Shown one piece after another: positions 34,410 to 43,180 of a DNA stretch of 64,000 nt; the stretch's first letter is position 1, and every line of letters starts with the position of its first letter. The stretch spans positions 186,001-250,000 of the forward strand of contig NZ_JACAOS010000016.1 of the NCBI RefSeq assembly GCF_013386165.1, given 5' to 3'. A program made the position numbers and the translations under genes. The notes under the pieces are model-generated. The model was given only the letters and a program-made list of their open reading frames with translations. It made no database searches and had not been told where the DNA came from. Origin of the DNA: Pseudomonas gingeri (lineage in GTDB: Bacteria; Pseudomonadota; Gammaproteobacteria; Pseudomonadales; Pseudomonadaceae).

Positions 34410-35648
34410 TCAAGCCTTGCGCCGCAACCACTCCAGCATCCCTTGTCCCGCCACTCGCCCGCTGGCAAAGCAGGCGGTGAGCAGGTAGCCGCCGGTCGGC
34501 GCTTCCCAATCAAGCATTTCCCCCGCACAGAATACGCCGGGTAAGGCCTTGAGCATCAATCGCTGGTCCAACACCTCGAACGCTACGCCGCCCGCGCTGC
34601 TGATGGCCTCGTCCAGCGGTCGCGCCTTGACCAGCGTCAGCGGCAAGGCCTTGATGGCAGCGGCCAGACGCGCCGGGTCGGCAAAGATCTCGGCGTTTGT
34701 CAGCTCTCGCAACAAGGCGGCCTTGAGCCCGTCGATCCCCAACTGACTGTGCAGGTGCTTGGCCATGGAGCGTGAACCGCGCGGCTTGGCCAGCGCGGCC
34801 TGAACCTTGTCCACGGACTTGCCGGGCAACAGGTCGATCTCGATGATCGCGCTGTTTTGCTGATTGATCTGCTCACGGATCGGTGCTGACAACGCGTAGA
34901 TCAGGCTGCCTTCGATGCCGCTGGCCGTTATCACGCATTCGCCCAGGCGTGGTGTGCCATGGGGCAGGGCGATGGCGACGTTCTTCAACGGCGCGCCGGC
35001 AAACTTGCTGCGCAACACTTCACTCCAGGCGGCGACGTCGAAGCCGCAGTTGCTTGGCTGCAAGGGCGCGACGCTCACGCCCTGTTGCTCAAGTAGCGGC
35101 AGCCAGGCTCCGTCGGAGCCCAGTCGTGCCCAGCTGCCGCCGCCCAGGGCGAGGAGCGTGGCGTCGGGCCGCAGGTTTTTTTCGCCGTCGGGGCTGTGGA
35201 TAACCAGTTTGCCGTCGCGCCAGCCCTGCCAGCGATGGCGGGTGTGGATAACTACCCCGGCTTCGCGCAGGCGCTTGAGCCAGGCGCGTAGCAGCGGGGC
35301 GGCTTTCATATCGCTGGGGAAGACCCGGCCTGAGCTGCCGACGAACGTAGTTATCCCCAGGCCATGAATCCATTCGCACAGCGCATCGGCGCCGAAGGTT
35401 CGCAGCAGCGGGGCAATTTGTGGCGCACGTTCGGCATAGCGGGAAAGAAACGCCGGGTAGGCCTCGGAATGGGTGATGTTCATGCCGCCGACGCCGGCCA
35501 GCAGGAATTTGCGCCCCACCGAAGGCATGCCGTCGTAGAGATCGACCTGGATACCCGCCTGGCTCAGGACCTCCGCGGCCATCAGACCGGCAGGGCCGCC
35601 ACCGATAATGGCGACGCGGGGGGAGGTATCAGGGGTTGGCTGGGTCAT
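34410..35648 (-). CDS. TIGR03862/HI0933-type flavoprotein
   Basis: The 412-residue protein starts at the ATG at 35648. It has a Rossmann FAD motif (VAIIGGGPAGLMAAEVLSQAG), GRKFLLAGVGGMNITHSE, LLALGGGSWARLGSDG, ISSAGGVAFE and a C-terminal FAD block (GVFCAGEMLDWEAPTGGYLLTACFASG). This is the HI0933/YhiN-like family of putative NAD(P)/FAD-dependent oxidoreductases, specifically the TIGR03862 branch. Substrate and role are unknown. An in-frame ATG at 35717 would add 23 residues without similarity. Confidence 0.9.
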   Translation of the reverse strand: MTQPTPDTSPRVAIIGGGPAGLMAAEVLSQAGIQVDLYDGMPSVGRKFLLAGVGGMNITHSEAYPAFLSRYAERAPQIAPLLRTFGADALCEWIHGLGITTFVGSSGRVFPSDMKAAPLLRAWLKRLREAGVVIHTRHRWQGWRDGKLVIHSPDGEKNLRPDATLLALGGGSWARLGSDGAWLPLLEQQGVSVAPLQPSNCGFDVAAWSEVLRSKFAGAPLKNVAIALPHGTPRLGECVITASGIEGSLIYALSAPIREQINQQNSAIIEIDLLPGKSVDKVQAALAKPRGSRSMAKHLHSQLGIDGLKAALLRELTNAEIFADPARLAAAIKALPLTLVKARPLDEAISSAGGVAFEVLDQRLMLKALPGVFCAGEMLDWEAPTGGYLLTACFASGRVAGQGMLEWLRRKA

Positions 35649-35762
35649 GGCGGGCGGCGAATTGGCTGAACGAGCCGGGCATTCTACGTTTTTCCGGCAG
35701 GGCTGTGGTGTATGCAAGGCCTTGGGGATGGGCCGAAGGTGGGTGTCGATTTTGCGGACGCC

Positions 35763-35899
35763 ATCGCGAGCAAGCTCGCTCCTACAGGTATTTTTCGCTT
35801 TAGCACGGACCTGTAGGAGCCGGCTTGCTGGCGAAGAACGATAACGCGGTGTTCCTGACGGACCGCGTCGCCTGAATTGCCAGCAAGCCGGCTCCTACG
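35763..35899. repeat. Compound REP cluster
   Basis: Three REP units stand in series: CGCGAGCAAGCTCGCTCC (35765-35782), GTAGGAGCCGGCTTGCTGGC (35813-35832) and its inverse ending CCGGCTCCTAC. The rest of the 400-base gap (35649-36049) holds nothing else I can identify. Confidence 0.8.
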
Positions 35900-36049
35900 G
35901 GATGTCGTCGGGCATGGGCTTGGCGGAGATCAGGGTATCTGTACAAAAAACATACAGCGCTCTGCAGCCCTTTCTCTACAAGGCCTGCAGCGCATTTCAC
36001 TCAGGTTATCCACAGGCGGTTCCACAGCCATTGTGGGTAAGCCCAGAGT

Positions 36050-36970
36050 TCAATGACAACCCGATGACGTCCAGACCTTTTGCGCGCTGTGGTGCAGGAT
36101 CCCGTGGCGCCGGGCCAGGGCCTGGCGGTCCTTGCTGTAGCCGCCGCCGATCACCCCGACCACCGGGATATCCCGGCCCAGGCAATGACGCAGGACACTT
36201 TCATCCCGGGCGGCGACCCCTTCATCGGTGAGTTTCAGGTAACCCAGGGCATCGTCCTTGTGCACATCCACACCGGCGTCATACAGCACCAGGTCCGGCT
36301 GATAGAGCGGCAGCAGGTAATTCAGCGTGTCATCCACCACCTTGAGGTAGTCGCCATCGCCCATGCCCATGGGCAAGGGAATGTCCCAATCGCTATGGGC
36401 CTTGCGGGCCGGGAAGTTTTTCTCGCAGTGCAGGGAAACCGTGATGGCGTCCGGGGTGTCTTCGAGGATCCGCGCCGTGCCGTCGCCCTGGTGCACGTCG
36501 CAGTCGAAGATCAGCACCCGACCGACACGGCCGCTTTCCAGCAGGTAGCGGCTGATGATCGCCAGGTCGTTGAAAATGCAGAAACCCGCCGGATGATCGT
36601 AATGGGCATGGTGCGTGCCGCCCGCCAGGTGACAGGCCAGGCCATGTTCCAGCGCCTGTTCGGCGGCCAGCAGCGAGCCGCCGACGGCGCGCACGGTGCG
36701 TCGCGCCAGGGCCTCGTTCCAGGGCAGGCCGAGGCGGCGCTGGTCTTCGCGGGACAGTTCGCCGGCCATATAACGTTCGATATAGCCACGGTCGTGGGCC
36801 AGGGCGAGGATATCCACAGGACAGATGGCTGGGCGCAGCAGGTCGGCGTCCCGGGTCAGGCCGCTGTCCACCAGGTGATCGCGCAGCAGGCGGAACTTGT
36901 CCATGGGAAAGCGATGGTCCGCCGGGAAGTCCGGGCTGTAATCATCGTGGTAGATCAAAGGCAGCGGCAT
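36050..36970 (-). CDS. Histone deacetylase superfamily amidohydrolase
   Basis: The 306-residue protein (MPLPLIYHDDYSPDFPADHRFP) belongs to the bacterial acetylpolyamine amidohydrolase/HDAC-like family. Zinc ligands are in FDCDVHQGDGT (Asp and His) and in DAGVDVHKDDALG. The two active-site histidines are in THHAHYDHPAGF, and FNDLAI and GGGYSKD follow the family pattern. It may deacetylate polyamines, acetoin or lysine; the substrate cannot be told by eye. The frame opens 16 codons upstream, but the ATG at 36970 fits the family. Confidence 0.9.
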   Translation of the reverse strand: MPLPLIYHDDYSPDFPADHRFPMDKFRLLRDHLVDSGLTRDADLLRPAICPVDILALAHDRGYIERYMAGELSREDQRRLGLPWNEALARRTVRAVGGSLLAAEQALEHGLACHLAGGTHHAHYDHPAGFCIFNDLAIISRYLLESGRVGRVLIFDCDVHQGDGTARILEDTPDAITVSLHCEKNFPARKAHSDWDIPLPMGMGDGDYLKVVDDTLNYLLPLYQPDLVLYDAGVDVHKDDALGYLKLTDEGVAARDESVLRHCLGRDIPVVGVIGGGYSKDRQALARRHGILHHSAQKVWTSSGCH

Positions 36971-37063
36971 GGCGAATTCATGTAGGAGGAAGTGAAGGAT
37001 CTTATCAGCGCGGTACACTCACGAGCAGGGAGTCAGTGTTGAAAGAATCCGGAGGGAGAGTTG

Positions 37064-37633
37064 ATGGTGCCGATACTGGAACTTGAGAGTGCACGCTTGC
37101 GGTTGCGCCAGTGGCGCGACGAGGACTTGCCGGAGTTCGCCCGGATGTGTGCCGATCCTCAGGTGATGCGCTATTTGCCGACGGTCCTCGACCGTCTGCA
37201 AAGCGCCGCGCTGATCGGCCGGATTCGCGGGCACTTCGCCGAATACGGTTTTGGCCTCTGGGCGCTGGAGCGCAAGGACACCGGGGCGTTTATCGGCCTG
37301 ACCGGGCTGATGCAAGTTAACTTCGACGCCGCCTTCACTCCGGCGGTGGAGATCGGTTGGCGCCTGGCCCGCGAGCACTGGGGCCTGGGTTATGCCAGCG
37401 AGGCGGCCTGGACCGCGTTGCGTTGTGGTTTCGAGCGCTTGTCCCTGGATGAGGTCGTGGCGTTTACCAACGAAAGCAATACGGCCTCGCAGAAGGTCAT
37501 GCAGGCCATCGGCATGCATTACGACCCGCAGTCCGACTTCGATCATCCCAAGCTGGCCGAGGATCACCCGTTGCACCGTCACGTGCTCTACCGCATCAGC
37601 CATGGGCAATGGCTGAAAACCTTGCAGGCATGA
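37064..37633 (+). CDS. GNAT family N-acetyltransferase (RimJ/RimL-like)
   Basis: The 189-residue protein follows GGAGGGAGAG. It has the RimJ/RimL-type pattern: LESARLRLRQWRDEDLPEFARM at the N-terminus, EIGWRLAREHWGLGYASEAAWTALRCGFE (acetyl-CoA binding) and VVAFTNESNTASQKVMQAIGM. Such enzymes acetylate protein N-termini or small amines. Nothing in the neighbourhood fixes the substrate. Confidence 0.9.
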   Translation: MVPILELESARLRLRQWRDEDLPEFARMCADPQVMRYLPTVLDRLQSAALIGRIRGHFAEYGFGLWALERKDTGAFIGLTGLMQVNFDAAFTPAVEIGWRLAREHWGLGYASEAAWTALRCGFERLSLDEVVAFTNESNTASQKVMQAIGMHYDPQSDFDHPKLAEDHPLHRHVLYRISHGQWLKTLQA

Positions 37634-37706
37634 CCCGGAGTTGGCCGATCCGCTGCAACGCCGGGGCTGATAAACGCTGTATCATCAAGGCTGAACACGG
37701 CCCCTT

Positions 37707-37733
37707 GTAGGCGCTGGCAAGCCCGCTCCTACA
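37707..37733. repeat. Single short REP hairpin
   Basis: GTAGGCGCTGGCAAGCCCGC is followed by TCCTAC. It is a lone decayed unit between the GNAT gene and tesB. Confidence 0.5.
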
Positions 37734-37843
37734 GAGGGCGCGTTTTCCCTGGCGACGGGTTTGCAGCCTGTTCGCCACACAAGCACGGATGGCTTGATAT
37801 CGTCTTTAAGTAAACAGCATTGCCCTGTGTGAGGAGCGTTTGA

Positions 37844-38713
37844 ATGAGCCAAGTGCTGGAAGACCTGGTCGACTTGCTGACCCTGGAACCGATTGAAGAA
37901 AACCTGTTTCGCGGCCGTAGCCAGGACCTGGGCTTTCGCCAGTTGTTCGGCGGCCAGGTGCTGGGCCAGTCGCTGTCGGCGGCGAGCCAGACGGTCGAGG
38001 AAGCGCGGCATGTGCATTCGATGCACGGTTATTTCCTGCGGCCGGGCGATGCCGGCCTGCCGGTGGTCTACTCGGTGGACCGGGTGCGCGACGGCGGCAG
38101 CTTCAGCACCCGGCGCGTCACGGCGATCCAGAAGGGCCAGCCGATCTTCACCTGCAGCGCCTCGTTCCAGTATGACGAGGAGGGCTTCGAGCACCAGAGC
38201 AGCATGCCCCAGGTGGTCGGACCGGAGAACCTGGCCACCGAGCTGGAACTCACCCAGCAGCGCGCACACCTGATCCCCGAGCACATGCGTGAAAAACTCC
38301 TGTGCCCCAAGCCGATTGAAGTGCGCCCGGTCACCGAGAAGGACCCCTACAACCCGCAGCCATCCGACCCGGTCAAGTACGTCTGGTTCCGCGCCGACGG
38401 GGCGCTGGCCGATTCGCCGGCGTTGCATAAATACCTGCTGGCCTACGCCTCGGACTTCGGTCTGCTGACCACCTCCTTGCTGCCCCATGGCAAGTCGGTG
38501 TGGCAGAAGGATATGCAGGTCGCCAGTCTTGACCATTCGTTGTGGTTCCACGCCAACCTGCGGGCCGACGACTGGTTGCTGTATGCGATGGACAGTCCGT
38601 GGGCCGGCAATTCCCGTGGGTTCTCCCGGGGCAGCGTGTACAACCGCGCTGGCGTGCTGGTGGCGTCGGTGACCCAGGAAGGGCTGATTCGTCATCGCAA
38701 GGATTGGGCATGA
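37844..38713 (+). CDS. tesB: Acyl-CoA thioesterase II
   Basis: TesB hydrolyses medium- and long-chain acyl-CoA. The 289-residue protein is a double hotdog: the first repeat (about 15-115) contains FGGQVLGQSLSAA and SMHGYFLRPGD, the second (about 165-285) contains LAYASDFGLL (catalytic Asp) and GSVYNRAGVLVASVTQEGLIR (catalytic Gln). Its stop overlaps the start of the following HAD gene as ATGA, which suggests translational coupling. Confidence 0.96.
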   Translation: MSQVLEDLVDLLTLEPIEENLFRGRSQDLGFRQLFGGQVLGQSLSAASQTVEEARHVHSMHGYFLRPGDAGLPVVYSVDRVRDGGSFSTRRVTAIQKGQPIFTCSASFQYDEEGFEHQSSMPQVVGPENLATELELTQQRAHLIPEHMREKLLCPKPIEVRPVTEKDPYNPQPSDPVKYVWFRADGALADSPALHKYLLAYASDFGLLTTSLLPHGKSVWQKDMQVASLDHSLWFHANLRADDWLLYAMDSPWAGNSRGFSRGSVYNRAGVLVASVTQEGLIRHRKDWA

Positions 38714-39303
38714 GTCTGGCTGAAGTGCGTCACTGGGTGTTCGACATGGACGGCACCCTGACCGTGGCGGTGCATGACTTCGCGGCGATCCGCGTGGCCC
38801 TGGCGATCCCGCCGGAAGACGACATCCTCACGCACCTGGCGGCGCTGCCCGCCGCCGAGGCTGCGGCCAAGCATGCCTGGTTGCTGGAGCATGAGCGGGA
38901 TCTGGCGCTGGGATCGAAACCGGCGGTGGGGGCGGTGGAGCTGGTGCGCGAGTTGGCGGGGCGTGGTTATCGTCTCGGTATTCTCACGCGTAACGCCCGG
39001 GAGCTGGCCCATGTGACGCTGGAGGCCATCGGTCTGGCCGACTGTTTCGCGGTGGATGATGTGCTGGGCCGTGATGAAGCACCGCCCAAGCCACATCCGG
39101 GAGGCTTGCTGAAGTTGGCCGAAGCCTGGGATGTGGCGCCGAGCGAGATGGTGATGGTCGGTGATTACCGCTTCGACCTGGATTGCGGGCGGGCGGCGGG
39201 CGCGCGGACCATTTTGGTCAACCTGCCGGACAACCCCTGGCCGGAGTTGACGGATTGGCATGCCGAGGATTGCCTGGCCCTTCGGCAGATGCTTTCGGCT
39301 TGA
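38710..39303 (+). CDS. HAD family phosphatase
   Basis: The 197-residue protein begins at the ATG overlapping the tesB stop. Motif I is VFDMDGTLT, motif II LGILTRNA, motif III KPHPGG, and motif IV VGDYRFDLDCGRAAGA. A helical cap lies between motif I and II (about 20-85). It resembles small phosphoglycolate-phosphatase-like enzymes. The coupling to tesB hints at a shared expression need, but the substrate is unknown. Confidence 0.92.
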   Translation: MSLAEVRHWVFDMDGTLTVAVHDFAAIRVALAIPPEDDILTHLAALPAAEAAAKHAWLLEHERDLALGSKPAVGAVELVRELAGRGYRLGILTRNARELAHVTLEAIGLADCFAVDDVLGRDEAPPKPHPGGLLKLAEAWDVAPSEMVMVGDYRFDLDCGRAAGARTILVNLPDNPWPELTDWHAEDCLALRQMLSA

Positions 39304-39315
39304 TGATGCCCCCCT

Positions 39316-39414
39316 GTAGGAGCGAGCTTGCTCGCGATGGACGCAAACGATAACGCAGCGTTTGCTGGACGAATGCGGCGCTCTCAAGTCCATCGCGAGC
39401 AAGCTCGCTCCTAC
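39316..39414. repeat. REPIN, GTAGGAGCGAGCTTGC type
   Basis: GTAGGAGCGAGCTTGCTCGC and its inverse lie about 50 bases apart, between two convergent genes. Confidence 0.85.
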
Positions 39415-39454
39415 AACGTCTCCTAGGGAAATGTCCGCTCGCGACAAGGATCGC

Positions 39455-40444
39455 TTACTTCCCGAACAACGCCTTCTGCCCCTGCGGCGAAGTCAGCATG
39501 CCATCGCCGTTATGCCCGACGCCAGGCACCTCGACCAGGGTCTGGGTGAACCCTTGCGGATGACGCTGTTGCAGGTAGGCAAAATAGTTGTGCCCGCGAA
39601 TCAACCGATACGGCCCCTGAGCCTCGGCCCCACAGGTCTTGTCCAGCGCCGGATGGTTCGGGTCGGTGTCCTGTTGTCCCAGCAGGTAGGTGATATCGCG
39701 CTGTACATAAGCCTGTTCCAACTGCGCCGGTGATTGTCCCTTGGCGTAGTCCGGCAGGTTCTGCAGGCCGTATTTCCAGTCGTTGAACCCCGGGCAGCTC
39801 GACGGATTGAACCCCGCCACTGGTCGCTGGGCGTTGAAGTAGGCATAGGACGACGGGTTGGCGACCACATAACGCAGCTTGACGCCGCTCCCCGCCAATT
39901 GCTCGTCGCCATGCCCCACCAGGGCATAACGCTGCACCACCTGACCGCCGCCGGAGTGCCCGGCGACCACTACTTCGCGCAGGGCCGGAAACTTTTTCCG
40001 ATTGCCCAGGCGCGCCAGGACTTCATCCAGCGCCGCATAGGAACTGATCGCCGAAGGCCCGGTGGAGGCCGAGCCGGCCATCCAGTCTTCGCCCTGCCAG
40101 CGCAGCAGGTTGCCCGGCAGGTGATTGCGCTGCACATCGCTTTCATTGAGGAACTGCGGCGCGATGATCAGGGTATTGCGGTCCTGACCTGCCTGGGCCG
40201 CGGCGGTTTCCGCGCTCTGGAGGTAGGTCATGGCATTACGCAGCCGCCCGTGCACGATGATCAGCACTCGCTGCACGTCCGGCATCGGTCCCTGCCAGTC
40301 GCGGTTGAGCCCGACGCTCAGTTCGCCGGCCGAGAGTTTCAAGTGATTGGGGCTGACTTCCTTGACCCCATGGTCGGCGGCCTGGACCTGGCCGCCGATA
40401 ACGCACATGCCCAACAACAATGACCCACACAGTATTTTGTTCAT
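39455..40444 (-). CDS. Periplasmic alpha/beta hydrolase
   Basis: The 329-residue protein has a signal peptide (MNKILCGSLLLGMCVIGGQVQA). The alpha/beta hydrolase core shows RVLIIVHGRLRNA, the nucleophile elbow VVAGHSGGGQVVQRYA (Ser in GHSGG), and a late histidine in VEVPGVGHNGDG. Two cysteines (SSCPGF and KTCGAE) could form a disulphide, in keeping with export. Substrate is unknown. It starts directly downstream of the YpfJ gene with no gap and is probably cotranscribed with it. Confidence 0.85.
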   Translation of the reverse strand: MNKILCGSLLLGMCVIGGQVQAADHGVKEVSPNHLKLSAGELSVGLNRDWQGPMPDVQRVLIIVHGRLRNAMTYLQSAETAAAQAGQDRNTLIIAPQFLNESDVQRNHLPGNLLRWQGEDWMAGSASTGPSAISSYAALDEVLARLGNRKKFPALREVVVAGHSGGGQVVQRYALVGHGDEQLAGSGVKLRYVVANPSSYAYFNAQRPVAGFNPSSCPGFNDWKYGLQNLPDYAKGQSPAQLEQAYVQRDITYLLGQQDTDPNHPALDKTCGAEAQGPYRLIRGHNYFAYLQQRHPQGFTQTLVEVPGVGHNGDGMLTSPQGQKALFGK

Positions 40445-41335
40445 TCACAGACTCTTGGCGGCGAAGGTATCGCATTGGTTGAGTTGTCCCTGGGCGAAGC
40501 CGGTCTTGAACCAGCGCACCCGCTGGGCGGAGGTGCCGTGGGTGAACGAGTCCGGTACCACTCGCCCCTGGCCTTGCTGCTGGAGGCGATCATCACCGAT
40601 TGCGCTGGCGGCATTCAAGGCCGCATCGATGTCGCCGGGCTCCAGCCAATTCAAGCGTTTCTGCGCATGATAGGCCCAGACGCCGGCCAGGCAGTCGGCC
40701 TGCAGTTCCTGGCGTACCAACAGCCCGCCGTCGCCTTCCATCTTTTGCCCTTGCTGGCGGGCGGCCTGCATCTTGGCCGACACGCCGAGCAAGGTCTGCA
40801 CGTGATGACCGATCTCGTGGGCGATCACATAGGCCCGGGCAAAGTCCCCGGTGGCCTTGAAGCGCTGGGACATTTCGCGAAAGAAATCCAGGTCCAGGTA
40901 GACCCGTTGATCCGCGGGGCAGTAGAACGGTCCGGTGGCGGAAGAGGCCAAGCCGCAAGCAGAGTTGACCCGGCCGTTGAACAGCACCAGGGTCGGGTCC
41001 TGATATTGCCGTCCGGCCTGCTGGAAGAGTTGGTGCCAGGTGTCTTCGGTGTCGCCGAGAATGGCCCGGACGAAATCCGCCTGCTCATCGTTGGCCGGTG
41101 GCGCCTGGCGGCTTTGCGGGCTGACCGGCAGCGCCTGCTGTTGGCCCATCTGCTCGCTGAGCAGCCCGAGAATCTGCATCGGATCCTGCCCGGTCAGCAG
41201 GCCGATGCCGACGATCAGCACCACGGCCGTCAGACTCAAGCCCTTGCCGCCGAAACGCCTTCCGGGGCCGGCACCCGTGTCACTATCGCGCGCGTCTACT
41301 ACGTTATCGCTGCGTCTACCTTTTCTCCAGAGCAT
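40445..41335 (-). CDS. YpfJ-type neutral zinc metallopeptidase
   Basis: The 296-residue protein has one N-terminal membrane helix (about 33-48, LSLTAVVLIVGIGLL) and a zinc peptidase domain with the HEIGHH motif, CGLASSATGPFYCPAD and the third ligand region LQADCLAGVWA. It fits the YpfJ/zinc_peptidase family, a largely uncharacterised group of envelope proteins. AGAGGATTG precedes the start. The stop abuts the start of the alpha/beta hydrolase. Confidence 0.92.
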   Translation of the reverse strand: MLWRKGRRSDNVVDARDSDTGAGPGRRFGGKGLSLTAVVLIVGIGLLTGQDPMQILGLLSEQMGQQQALPVSPQSRQAPPANDEQADFVRAILGDTEDTWHQLFQQAGRQYQDPTLVLFNGRVNSACGLASSATGPFYCPADQRVYLDLDFFREMSQRFKATGDFARAYVIAHEIGHHVQTLLGVSAKMQAARQQGQKMEGDGGLLVRQELQADCLAGVWAYHAQKRLNWLEPGDIDAALNAASAIGDDRLQQQGQGRVVPDSFTHGTSAQRVRWFKTGFAQGQLNQCDTFAAKSL

Positions 41336-41472
41336 GAGGCAATCCTCTTGTTGCTGTGCAGATCAGTGTTGCTGCTGCTGGGGATGGCCGCCAGTCCGGT
41401 CGTCAGGCCGGCGTGGTCCCGGAGGAGGGTGGGCGGCGATCCGCTCGCAAGGTTGACGACGGGCGGGACGCA

Positions 41473-41492
41473 GAGGCCTGGAGCCAGGCCTC
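41473..41492 (-). terminator. Perfect hairpin after the quinate-cluster MFS gene
   Basis: A nine-base perfect inverted repeat (GAGGCCTGG and CCAGGCCTC, two-base loop) begins 14 bases past the stop of the MFS gene at 41506. There is no T run, so it may be a Rho-dependent or RNA-stabilising hairpin. Confidence 0.45.
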
Positions 41493-41505
41493 CGGAGCGG
41501 ACGGC

Positions 41506-42840
41506 TCAGTCGGCCAGGTTGGGGATCTTGCGCGGGGCCATGAAGTACAACCAGATCAGGGCCAGGAAGTACATCGCCGGGATCAGTGTGAACAACACGG
41601 CATAGTTGTTGTGGGTGGTGGTCAGGATATAGCCCACCAACTGGGTCATGAACATGCCGCCGATGGCCGCACACATGCCGCCGAAACCGAACACCGTGCT
41701 CATCATGTGCTTGGGGGTGTAGTCCATCACCAGGCTCCAGATGTTCGCGGTCCAGGCCTGATGCGCGCCGATGGCCAGGGAGATTGCGCCCACGGCGACC
41801 CAGAGGTGGCTGGAACCGGCCGCCATGACCACACCGATGATGCAGCAGGCGAACAGCAGCATCGAGAGCAAGCGGGCGCGGATCGGGTTGATCCCGCGAC
41901 CGATCAGGAACGAGGAGAGGATACCGCCGCCGACGCTGCCGAAGTCGGCGGTCAGGTAGATGATGATCAGCGGGATGCCCATCTGCGTCACGCTGATGCC
42001 CAGGTTGTATTGCTGGTTGAGGAACGGCGGCAGCCAATACAGGTAGAACCAGAACACCGGGGCGGTTAGCGAGTAGGCCAGGGCAAACGCCCAGGTGCCG
42101 CGCATGCGCAGGATTCGCGAAAAGGGCACGGCGGGTTGTGGCGGTTCGACTTCCTTCTGGACATAGGCCAGTTCCGCTGCTTTCACCGAAGGATGGTCTT
42201 CCGGATTGAAGTATTTCAGGCCCCAGAACACCAGCCAGATGCCGCCCAGCGCCGACATGCACAGGAACGCCGCCTGCCAGCCCCAGACTTCCAGGATCAA
42301 TGGCAGCAGCATGGGCGTGAACATCGCGCCGACGTTGGTCCCGGCATTGAAGATCCCGGTGGCCACGGCTCGTTCACCGGCAGGGAACCACAGGCGGGTG
42401 GTTTTCACACAGGCCGGGTAATTGGCGGCTTCGGTCAGGCCGAGAATGAACCGACAGACCATGAACCCCACCGCCGAGGTGGCGAGGCCGTGGGCACCGG
42501 TCGCCAGGCTCCACAACAGCACGGCGAAGAAGAACACCCGCTTCACGCCGATCTTGTCGATCAAGCGTCCTTGCAGGACGAAGCCGACGGCATAACCGAC
42601 CTGGAACCAGAAGTTGATGTTGGCGTAGTCCATCGCCGTCCAGTTCATGGCCTTGGCCAGGATGGGCTGCATGACGCCCAGGGCGGCGCGGTCGATGTAG
42701 TTCAGGGTGGTGGCGAAAAACACCAGGGCCAGCATGCCCCAGCGGGTCGTGCCGACGGCCATGGCGCCGCGGATCTTGTCGGTGATACCGACGCGGGGGC
42801 TGCCCTGGGTGACAGGGGAGCTTTGTGAAGTCGAGAGCAT
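41506..42840 (-). CDS. MFS transporter of the quinate/shikimate cluster
   Basis: The 444-residue protein has twelve membrane helices and follows the anion:cation symporter pattern (FFATTLNYIDRAALGVMQPILAKAMNW, then GLTEAANYPACVKTTRLWFPAGERAVATGIFNAGTNVGAM). Members of this branch take up hexuronates, glucarate and aromatic or alicyclic acids. It is divergent from quiC and shares an intergenic region that holds a TetR-type operator candidate, so import of quinate, shikimate or dehydroshikimate is the best guess. Substrate is inferred from context only. Confidence 0.88.
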   Translation of the reverse strand: MLSTSQSSPVTQGSPRVGITDKIRGAMAVGTTRWGMLALVFFATTLNYIDRAALGVMQPILAKAMNWTAMDYANINFWFQVGYAVGFVLQGRLIDKIGVKRVFFFAVLLWSLATGAHGLATSAVGFMVCRFILGLTEAANYPACVKTTRLWFPAGERAVATGIFNAGTNVGAMFTPMLLPLILEVWGWQAAFLCMSALGGIWLVFWGLKYFNPEDHPSVKAAELAYVQKEVEPPQPAVPFSRILRMRGTWAFALAYSLTAPVFWFYLYWLPPFLNQQYNLGISVTQMGIPLIIIYLTADFGSVGGGILSSFLIGRGINPIRARLLSMLLFACCIIGVVMAAGSSHLWVAVGAISLAIGAHQAWTANIWSLVMDYTPKHMMSTVFGFGGMCAAIGGMFMTQLVGYILTTTHNNYAVLFTLIPAMYFLALIWLYFMAPRKIPNLAD

Positions 42841-42980
42841 GAGCGATTACCCGTTTTTTGGAATTGTCTGGGTGTGTTTCTGCAGCGTTCAAAGCAACGC
42901 CTTGGCCGGGACGATGGTGCGCAGTGGGCAAAAAACCGTCAATTCGTCGCAGGTCATTGTGGTCGATAATCGCACACAAA

Positions 42981-42997
42981 ACTAACCAGTTCGTACA
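42981..42997 (-). promoter_or_regulatory. Operator-like motif, copy 1
   Basis: On the minus strand this reads TGTACGAACTGGTTAGT, matching 15 of 17 bases with 47380-47396 upstream of aroQ. It is partly palindromic around the central TG (AACTGGTT flanked by AC/GT). It lies between the divergent MFS gene and quiC. The TetR encoded at 45272 is the likely binder. Confidence 0.65.
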
Positions 42998-43043
42998 CTT
43001 TGATTGATGTCTGGCTTTCCCGCCTCGATACTTTGATCGTTCC

Positions 43044-43130
43044 GTAGGAGCCGGCTTGCTGGCGATCCAGGCGACTCGGTTTGACAGAACCACCGCGTCG
43101 ATGGCATCGCCAGCAAGCCGGCTCCTACAG
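43044..43130. repeat. REPIN, GTAGGAGCCGGCTTGC type
   Basis: GTAGGAGCCGGCTTGCTGGC and its inverse ending CCGGCTCCTAC stand between the operator-like motif and the quiC start, so they would be in the quiC leader if transcription starts upstream. Confidence 0.85.
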
Positions 43131-43180
43131 GGAGGCTGTGCCGTATCTACAACAAAAAACCTCTGCCGGGAGTCCACGCT

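Noticed and set aside
36005..36013. Perfect DnaA box TTATCCACA
   Set aside because: It is a single box without neighbours, AT-rich unwinding element or dnaA/dnaN genes, so there is no support for an origin.
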